From NCBI GenBank assembly GCA_036939755.1, contig JALLAZ010001360.1, positions 1 through 15,306 of the forward strand: a stretch of DNA of 15,306 nt, in the 5' to 3' direction. The notes beneath the pieces were generated by a model. The model made no database searches, was not told the origin of the DNA, and saw only the letters and a program-made list of their open reading frames with translations. Position numbers and translations under genes: made by a program. The number at the start of each line of letters is the position of its first letter. The stretch's first letter is position 1. Origin of the DNA: Stephanodiscus triporus. Lineage: Eukaryota > Bacillariophyta > Thalassiosirophyceae > Thalassiosirales > Thalassiosiraceae. Positions 1 to 7,321 of this stretch are shown here, in pieces.

Positions 1-53
<53 letters not shown>
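1..53. repeat. (GAC)n trinucleotide microsatellite, cut by the window edge
   Basis: A perfect ACG/GAC triplet array runs from the first base and breaks down at about position 54, where GAG and GAT codons begin to interrupt it. In the frame of the downstream transcription factor every unit reads GAC, so it encodes a polyaspartate tract that continues to residue DDDDK just before the Myb repeat. The array extends to the left of the window, so its full length is unknown. It is probably coding and length-variable. Confidence 0.9.
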
Positions 54-56
<3 letters not shown>

Positions 57-2681
57 GACGATGACGACAAGCTCCTCCGTATCGTACGACGTCGGGGATA
101 CGCCCGCGGCGAGCCGTGGACGGCCGAGGAGGATGACGCGATACGTCGACTGCGCGTGCGTTTCGGCGGGAACAGGTGGTCGAGGATCGCGAGGGAGTTG
201 GACAACGGCAGGACTGACAACGACGTCAAGAACAGGTGGGCGAGCCTCGAGAGGTCGAGGGAGAGGAGGGCGGCGTACAGTGGGAGGGGGGGACAGGGGA
301 CGGGAATGACGACGGAGGGACGGGAGGTGGAGGACGAGGACGAGAACGATGGAGGAGAACGAGGGGAGGGGGGATGGGATGGGGACGAGGCGGATGGCGA
401 GGAAGAAGATGACAAAAAGGAGGAGCACGAGGTGGGGGGGTCGGACGACGGAGAAGAGGCGATGGAAGATGGCGCATCTTGCGAAGACGATCGGGACGTC
501 GTTGACGTGCAGGACATGGTGAAGGCAGCGTTGGAGAGGGAACGGCAAACGTCGTCGTTGCACGGACGGACACGCAGGACAACTTTGGGAGCTCGGGGGC
601 CGACACAGTCCGACGACGACGAGAGCGGCATAGTTGGCGGCCGTCGGGGTCTACGCCCGTCGGAGGCGTCTGCCTCAAACGGGACGACGGCAACATCGGG
701 GAGGAGGACCTTCCCCGAGACGCTGTTCCATTTCGTTAACGAGTGCACTGCGTCCGTGCCGCACGTGCTGGGATGGACCCCGGATGGAACGGCGTTCGAG
801 GTGAGGGATCCCGACCTCCTGCCGACGGTGTTGCGACGGCACTTCCGTCACGACAAGTACTCGTCGCTCGCGCGGATGCTGTATATGTATGGCTTCAAGA
901 AGTCCAACTCGGGGCCGACGGGATCGGGGAGGTTCCTACATCCGTACTTCGCGCGATCCAGCACACGTGATTCACTCGTCGCATTCGTGACCAAGGCCCC
1001 CGCCCCGGACGACGGCTCGCTTGATCCGTCGTCGTCCCTGACGCGGAGGGAGAGGCCACCCGCGTCAGGGCCCGAGGACGCGCAACATGCGGGCGGTCTT
1101 GGGGACGACGTCCTGCCGGATCGCGCGCCGTCCGCGACGAAACCCAACGAACGGGGTGCCTCCCATCCCGATTTTTTGTTCGATTTTCCGACGAACGTCG
1201 TGTCCTCTCGGCCGTCGATCGACGATGTCCGGTCGGCGCGATGGGCGAACTCGATGCACGGCGATCAAGATGGCGAGTCAGTCCCTCTTCGCGACGGAAG
1301 AAACGAATCCGACGATGCGAGCGACGTCGAGACGGCGCGGCCCAACGAGTCTCGCGGACGCCAGCCCCCCGCCCTTGCGACGCCAAAGGTAGAGCTGGCT
1401 CCGCCCGATGACGGTGCCGCGCCCGGGCGATGCCCTAAATGGAATCTTGGTTCGTATGCTAACATCAGGGGCGTACAGTATTTCAAGTCCGATATTGGTG
1501 AATATTGGATAGAGCAAATCGTACCTCGGAAAACCTTGAAACCCGGTGGACCCCCTCATGACAAGTACTTTCTTAGTCCTGGAGGGTTGCGCTTTCGGAG
1601 CATGTTGGAGGTGAATAGGTTTTTGGGTTCGTGCGATTCGAAACCCAAGAAGGAACATGACAACGAAGAGATAAGCACAGATCAAAACGACGACATTGCC
1701 TCGTTTGCATCCGAATCCGAAGAAGAGGGAAACAAGCCGGGGGATGATAAAGAGGGACCACTCAACCCATGCATGTGCAAGAAATCCAGGTGTCTTAAGT
1801 TGTATTGTGAATGCTTCAACAAGGGGAAGTATTGCTCAACCGATTGCTACTGCGTCGCATGCCGCAACACGCCCCGTCACGACGCCGAGCGGGATAGGGC
1901 CGTTGCCGACATTATGATGAGAAATCCCGACGCATTCAAGCCAAGGGTAAAGACAACGATTGAATGCAGATGCAAAAAATCGGCCTGTCTCAAGAAGTAT
2001 TGCGATTGCTTTTCGCATGGAGTGTACTGCAGTGCGATTTGTCGCTGCAAAGGCTGCGAGAACGTTGATCCAGAGAAATTACCGCGGAAACGAGCGAAGC
2101 AAGAAACCGATTCTTTAGCGCACCCTGTTCAACCTTCCCATGATATAAAGTATCCATCTGTTAATCGCTTTGACTTCCACCGCGGGATGGTATCGGATAC
2201 TGCGCCGAAGGCTAGCTCTCGCAAACTATCCGCCGACGCTAAGTCGGAGTGGCAACCGAGCAAGAAACAGGTCGCATCTAAGAAGAATCTCAACGCGGGC
2301 CAGCAGGCAGTGACTCTTCATTGCCCCAAATGCTCGAAAGTCTTCAATTTTAGCTTTGCGAAAACGGCAGATGCAAGCTTCAGCAGGCACGTGAAGGCGT
2401 GCGGAGGTGGGGCTGAAAAGTACGAAAAGAGTGTTCTCAACGCGAAGTATTATCGGGAGACTTCCAAGAAACTGCGGAAGGTAAAGTCACGTAACGCTTC
2501 GTCTCCTTCGGAAGTCGGCATGGACGACGCAGCTCGTCAACGAAAGTCTACGGCTACGGAACCAACAGTGACATTACATTGCGACCATTGCACGAAAGAT
2601 TTTACCTACGGCATTGCAAAGACTGCGGCGGCAAGCTTCGCTAATCATGTAAGGTCGTGCGCTTTTAAGTACGGGACTTAG
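3..2681 (+). CDS. Multidomain transcription regulator: Myb - HSF - MBD-like - CXC/CRC - two C2HC fingers (5' partial)
   Basis: The frame is open from the window edge to a TAG at 2679-2681, and no in-frame ATG precedes the Myb repeat, so the start lies outside the window. Domains in order: polyaspartate (3-68); a Myb/SANT repeat (about 114-270) with PWTAEED, RWSRIA and GRTDNDVKNRW; an acidic Gly/Glu/Asp-rich linker; an HSF-type DNA-binding domain (711-960) with WTPDG, FRHDKYSSL and LYMYGFKK; a GC-rich linker; an MBD-like segment (1440-1634) with DKYFLSPGG, FRSMLEVNRFL; a tesmin/TSO1 CXC domain in two halves (1770-2057), each with CxCKKSxCLKxYCxCF; then two C-x2-C-x18-H-x3-C motifs near 2322 and 2580. 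Each named family binds DNA, so a nuclear regulator is likely. No HSF-style heptad oligomerization region was recognised. The MBD call is the least certain. Base composition falls sharply near 1430. An intron or merged genes cannot be excluded, but all modules share one uninterrupted frame. Confidence 0.85.
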
Positions 2682-2963
2682 AGGATTTAGGACATGAAAA
2701 CGGACGTTGAGACGACGATATTGCTTGTGAAGGTTGCTAGCCATTCGCCATTCATGATACCCTCGTCTATTTCATAAATCGAGAAAATAATAGCCTTGAT
2801 TCGATAAGGGATTACATTTTCTTTATTGTACAATCATTATTGTTCTCCCTCGGGACCCCTTGTGATCCTTCTACCACATGCTTAATGTTGTCGAGATCGA
2901 GTTTACATGGCGTCATTCGAAATCACGATGCCCAAAAAGAAGGGATGTGCGGATTGAATTACT
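2682..2963. other. Convergent intergenic region with a possible poly(A) signal for the minus-strand gene
   Basis: This 282-bp AT-rich spacer lies between the 3' ends of the Myb-HSF-CXC gene (+) and the F-box gene (-). Read on the minus strand, 2822-2827 spells AATAAA, about 140 nt past the F-box gene stop, and could serve as its polyadenylation signal. The importance of this hexamer in diatoms is uncertain. I see no RNA gene or repeat here. Confidence 0.35.
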
Positions 2964-5536
2964 TCATTTCATTCTCGTCGCCTGCGTCTTCCTTCCAGCC
3001 AGGTACGATTGATCTCGCTGAAATCTCTTCAATTGTTTCACCTCGTCGAGGACATACCTTTCCTCGTGCTTTAGCAGATGGAAGTCGCATTCAAATTTAC
3101 TGTGCAAGAGTTCGTTGCAAGTTGGGCAAATATGAAGAGGCCACCCAAATTGGTCTGTTAGACCCTGAACATTATATGTTGCTGAAAGGGTGGAACGGAA
3201 ATGCAGTTTCCAGTCGTGTGGAGCAACATTTGACCATTGTGTGGATGTCGTGCCAAAGTGATGTGCATACAATGACTTCCACAACAAATTGCATCCAGCC
3301 AATCGCGTCCACAGTTTGCAAATTGGTTTAACTAAATCCATGTAGTCCAGATAAGGGAAGACCATTTGCCTCAATACATCATCCGGTCCTCTGATTTGCA
3401 TTTTAGGTTGGAAACTCGGTTGTGGTTGAAGGGTCGAGCGAAGATCAGTGACTAAGCTACTGATATCTTGAACTTTTTTCTTCAATGCCATATAGTCTGT
3501 GAATTTCTTCTTTTGTGCTCGCGCTGCTGATATATGCCTGATGAGCAAAAGCGAAAAGATTGAGCGAGATGTGTCAGAACAAAGCCAAGAACGAAATGGT
3601 TAGTATCTCACCTTTTCATGTGAGTCTGTGCAGAACGGCGACTCACATGCAAGCACCCGACAATGCTGCATGATTTTGCTTTATTTCGTTTATCTACTGT
3701 GTACTTTGTCGAGAAGATGTACTTCCAGTCATAATCTCGCTCCCATGCAACATATCGTTGCCGTTCAGCTACAATATTTTTTTTTGTAGAGTCCAACAAA
3801 GCCTCTTCCCAGAGCGCATTTCTATACTTCCTGAAGTAAAGCGTACTCCAAAGAGTTGGTGAGTCACTAGCCCGTTTCCATGACACGCAGCAGGTTGATG
3901 CACGAGAAAGAGAACGAAACCCAAGAAATGCAAATGTGGCAACGAGCATGTCATCGGCGGCGCTTGATAACGGGCTCCCAGCGTTCACTTTTGTTGAGGT
4001 AAGCGAAGGCTCTGATATTTGAAGAATTTGATCATACGATTTGGGATGAGAAAGAAGCCGATTGAACACATCAAATGACCCCATTCTTTCGTAAGCTGAC
4101 CGCAATGATGAGCTTATTGGATACTCGTCCACTGTCTGCGGTGATTGCGACGTCGGGATATTATTATCTTCATTGCCAAGATCTTCGCAACAGAAGAGTG
4201 ACAATATTCCTGCTGCTTGAAGGGCGGATATAACCCTTTCTTTCTCATCAGCCTTCATGGTCGGTAACATCCAATCTGACATCGAGCCGAACCGAACAGA
4301 CATTCTGTTGCACAAACGATTGTAGTCCTCTACATCTTTCATAAACAGTGAAGAACTTCTCACTGAATCTTGGTTGAAAGTGGCGAGTAAGTTATGACGG
4401 CGAACGAGAACCTTCGACATTCTCCTTCTCAGAGATGTACCATCTTCCAAACTTTGTGCTTCTAAGGCTTTTTTCATCAACTTGCTAAGAGCACGCAGCA
4501 ACCTTAGCGGGTTCTCATAGGCATGGCATTCGGATAGAATCTCTGCGTGAAATTCTATTGCTAGCTGACTGTTCATGTCCAAGAGTTCGTTTAGGAAATA
4601 ATCATATCCCCAATCACGTAGCTCGCCTTCATGAAGAGAATCTAATGCAATCAAAGCAGATAGACGCATAGACGGAGACTTGGGGCACGAAGTGATTCGA
4701 CGGAGGAGAGAAGATGTCATCGTTTTAATCTGCGTTTGAAGTTTCTCACTGGTTGAGCCGCCTCTGTCTATTTCATAGTGAGGGCTACAGCATTCACGCC
4801 AATCTGCCATGGCTAAATGTTTGTACAAATGCCTTCGCAAATCTGCAGCATCAAGTGACAACGTGGTAATAACCCACTCTGGCGAGTCGATACACATTTC
4901 ATCTGCTATCGTGATCGGTACATGGACGTTCATTACCGCCTTCATTGAAATACCCATCAGTGAGTAACCATGTTGGCTTTTCAAGTATGTTTGTTTGGCG
5001 CGTTTATTGCGATCGGAGTTGCCCAGATAAAATGATGGTGAATGTTGCCTTTCTTCATCGGTATCAAAAATTTCTGAATCATGCAGTGCTCGGACCATAT
5101 CAGTCGAGCGTATCTTAGGCGGAAGGCTACTACGTCTTTTCCCAACGTTTGGTTGGATCGTTTTCTGGTCAATCAATCTTTTGCGCAGATGTTGCAAATT
5201 TTCAACATCTACATCATCCAACGTACGGAGTAAGAAAGCCAACGCATCAGTCACTGCATGCCTTCGACTGTCGTTTTCCGGAACACAAAATGGTACGCCT
5301 GATTTCGAAACCCATTCAACCCAAGTCTTAGTACTTCTTATGAGCTCTTTTTTGGCATCCGAATCGGCAGCGTGTCCACGCGTAGGTGCGAGATGATCGT
5401 TGTGAATATCATGAAATGATTGCTTGATGTCTCGACAAAGCAAATTGGTGTGTTTCGCTATGCTGTGATGGCCAGCGTTGGCGGTGGGATTGCAATTTAC
5501 GCTCAAGTTGAGCAAATCATCAACTCCTCCACTCAT
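2964..5536 (-). CDS. Two-exon protein with duplicated F-box + C2H2 zinc-finger module (832 aa)
   Basis: Exon 1 is 5536-3612 and exon 2 is 3537-2964; splicing restores an arginine codon (AG|G) and keeps the frame. Residues 1-525 have no recognised domain: polar at first, then probably helical. Residues about 526-572 form an F-box-like motif (DDML, FLGFRSLSRASTC, WKRA, LWSTLYF), followed by a C-x4-C-x10-H-x3-H finger with ligands C623, C628, H639 and H643. Residues about 693-735 form a second F-box (DDVL, PYLDYMDL, CKLW, LWKSLY) followed by a canonical C-x2-C-x12-H-x3-H finger (C779, C782, H795, H799). F-box proteins usually link substrates to SKP1/cullin-1 ubiquitin ligases; that role is inferred from the family. 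The fingers might recruit the substrate. ATG at 5536 is the first Met of the open frame. The gene is divergent from the SDR gene upstream. Confidence 0.8.
3538..3611 (-). other. 74-nt spliceosomal intron in the F-box/zinc-finger gene
   Basis: On the minus strand the sequence reads AAAAG|GTGAGATACTAACC at the donor and GCTCATCAG|GCATAT at the acceptor. Without splicing the upstream frame stops at once (TGA inside GTGAGA). With splicing the Arg codon is rebuilt and the second histidine of a C2H2 finger is supplied by exon 2. The intron has a TACTAAC-like string, but oddly it lies next to the donor rather than the acceptor. Confidence 0.85.
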
Positions 5537-5766
5537 CTATCCACCCCACTGCATCTGATCTGCCGAGATAAGGGACAAGGCCATGCTGGTCAGCTTTCTG
5601 CCTTCAGTTTCGGTGGCCGGCCATGAGTCGGGGGTGGCTTCACCAAAGAGAGAGTACTTTACTTACTCTACCTAGGTAGACTGGATACCATACGTACGAT
5701 ACGTACGTAAAGTACAATTACTTGAGTCCCTCTTCTTGAGTTGACTGCTCCCACAAAGATGACAAC
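5537..5766. promoter_or_regulatory. Divergent promoter with nested palindromes (F-box gene / SDR gene)
   Basis: This 230-bp spacer separates two genes transcribed away from each other. Positions 5667-5680 form a perfect 14-bp palindrome, TCTACCTAGGTAGA. It lies between 9-bp inverted arms GTACTTTAC (5654-5662) and GTAAAGTAC (5707-5715), and the right side also carries repeated TACGTA/ACGTAC units (5691-5709). The symmetry suggests binding sites for a dimeric factor or a cruciform; neither is shown by sequence alone. No obvious TATA box was identified. Confidence 0.55.
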
Positions 5767-7018
5767 ATGACCATGAGCCGCACCGTCGTCATTACAGGCG
5801 GACTCGGCAATCTCGGCGCCAAGCTCTGCGGTCACCTTCTTCGACATTCTAGAAACAACTCCTCCCCGCCCCCGTACAAGGTCATACTCGTCGAGGTGAA
5901 TATTTCATAAATCTAGCCCTGTATTTTCCCCTTTGCTTTGCTACTTCCGTCGACTCCGCTAAAGCGCCTTTTCCTATTCGAAAAATAGCACCCGGACTTC
6001 ATCGACCCGAAGAGACCTTTGCCGCACGACGATGCCGTCCTGCTGCCGTGCGACCTTGGCAATCTGAGCGAGGGGCAGAGGGCGTCGTTGACCGACGCGC
6101 TCGCGGACGCGGATGTTTTGGTGCACTTCTCGGCGGTGAACCCGTATCCCAATGCAAGCTGGAGCGAGAGCGCGCAGACGATGGATCACGCATTCCACAT
6201 CTTTCAGATGGCGGTGATGTGCAAGGGTGAGTTATTCCCTTATCCCCGTAGCTATTCCACGGCATGCTCGTCGGTTGCCCCTGTTTCTTTTGTCTCACAT
6301 GAATATCGAGAGCCGTCTTTATCGGCTGAATCTACTGCCACATCATCCATCGTCGCAAAACAATCGACCAGTCCGTCGGGTTATATTGGCTAGCTCCAAC
6401 CACGTCATGGGCGGATACAAGGACGATCCCAATTGCGGCCCGTCGTCGATATTCCCATACTCCGATCCGAGGGTGGGCACCGTCCCCCTGAACCCGAAGT
6501 TGGTCGCGTCGAGCGGCGACGGCAGGGCGTACGCCGCCGCAAAGCTCGCGGCAGAACGATTGGCGATGACGCTGGGTGATCTGTACGGCGAAACGACGAC
6601 CTTCGTCGTGCTGCGGATCGGGTGGTGTCAGCCAGGGGAAAATTTGCCGACGACGCTGTCGGCGGCGGGGTCGCCCCCGGAATACCTGTTGGACGGCGGG
6701 GCGTCGGCGGCTACGGAACAATCCGAGGACGACGCAAAGGACGAGGCGTGGTACAAGCGCATGTGGCTCTCGAATCGCGATTTCCTAGCCTACTTTAGCG
6801 CGGCGATGGATCTGGCCGTCCCGACAGAGGAGCCGACGCGTCTCGGGGGGGACGGCGACGGCGGCGGCGAAGGGGGTGGAGGGACGGGCGTGCACAGGAA
6901 CGTCAGGAAGGGATTCGTGCTGGTCAACGCCATGTCGCGCAACCGCGATGCTAAGTGGAATCTGGACGACACGGAACGATGGCTTGGCATCGCAAGTAAA
7001 GACGATTCCATGGCATGA
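5767..7018 (+). CDS. NAD-dependent epimerase/dehydratase (SDR), uronate dehydrogenase-like (337 aa, three exons)
   Basis: Exons are 5767-5895, 5989-6226 and 6372-7018. The N-terminus holds the Rossmann dinucleotide-binding motif TGGLGNLG (G11, G14, G17). Strand 2 ends in LVE, whose acidic E43 favours NAD over NADP. CDL (D65) follows strand 3. ASSNHVMGGY (129-138) carries the catalytic Ser region, and Y176-A-A-A-K180 is the SDR YxxxK pair. LRIGW and a late LSNRDF motif, together with ASSNH, resemble bacterial uronate dehydrogenases that oxidise hexuronic acids to aldarolactones; the substrate is inferred. About residues 280-295 are a Gly/Asp-rich insertion (6843-6890) unusual for this compact fold. 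The size suits the family. No targeting peptide is evident, so cytosolic action is likely. The coding exons are visibly more GC-rich than the neighbours. Confidence 0.85.
5896..5988 (+). other. 93-nt intron 1 of the SDR gene
   Basis: The donor is GTCGAG|GTGAAT and the acceptor AAAAATAG|CACCCG, phase 0. The first exon frame runs into TAA soon after the donor (TTCATAA), and splicing joins LVE directly to HPDFIDP, giving the normal SDR order of strand 2 and strand 3. The interior has a T/C-rich stretch. Confidence 0.85.
6227..6371 (+). other. 145-nt intron 2 of the SDR gene
   Basis: The donor AAGG|GTGAGT is near consensus and the acceptor is CGACCAG|TCCGTC. Splicing in phase 1 rebuilds a valine codon (G|TC) and gives CKVRRVILASSNH, the expected helix-to-strand transition before the SDR catalytic serine motif. 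Confidence 0.85.
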
Positions 7019-7321
7019 CATCCGGGTCGCTTCGCCGCAAGGAGTCCCCGAGCAGTTACGGAGAGGGGTCAACTAAAATAATTTCGGGTCTGTTCTAAAG
7101 AAGTCTATCACATGCTATCTACCTTACGCTCAAAAAGTGTGGCTGGGAATTTGACGCTTCATGGTATTTGCATCTTCCGTCTCAACTTACTCTAGCTATT
7201 TACACAATATCCATTTTTTGTGAAATAGTGTTCTTTTGGATGTTCCCGAGTAGGTCAAGCAGCTAATCTTCCTATTTTAATCACTTTCAGTATGATTCAT
7301 GGACAAATCTGGATTGGCAAC
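7019..7321. other. Convergent intergenic region, no gene seen
   Basis: This AT-rich spacer of 303 bp lies between the stops of the SDR gene (+) and the TULIP-PqiA gene (-). I see no coding frame, RNA gene or repeat. It should hold both 3' UTRs; no poly(A) signal stands out convincingly. Confidence 0.5.

Noticed and set aside
156..158. GTG at 156 as the start of the Myb-HSF gene
   Set aside because: It lies in the middle of the Myb repeat; the frame is open upstream to the window edge and includes the first Myb tryptophan.
226..1386. Long minus-strand open frames opposite the transcription factor gene (156 and 163 codons)
   Set aside because: They are Pro/Arg-rich mirrors of GC-rich acidic coding sequence, show no domain and lie opposite clear Myb and HSF motifs.
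1389..1468. Possible 80-nt intron with donor AAAG|GTAGAG, branch TGCTAAC and acceptor ATCAG|G
   Set aside because: Removal shifts the frame into an early stop, whereas the unspliced frame runs straight into the MBD-like and CXC domains.
2840..3331. Plus-strand 163-codon frame
   Set aside because: It is opposite the F-box 2/C2H2 exon, whose motifs are clear, and has no recognisable domain.
5420..5626. Short plus-strand frame over the start of the F-box gene
   Set aside because: It overlaps exon 1 in antisense and has no supporting feature.
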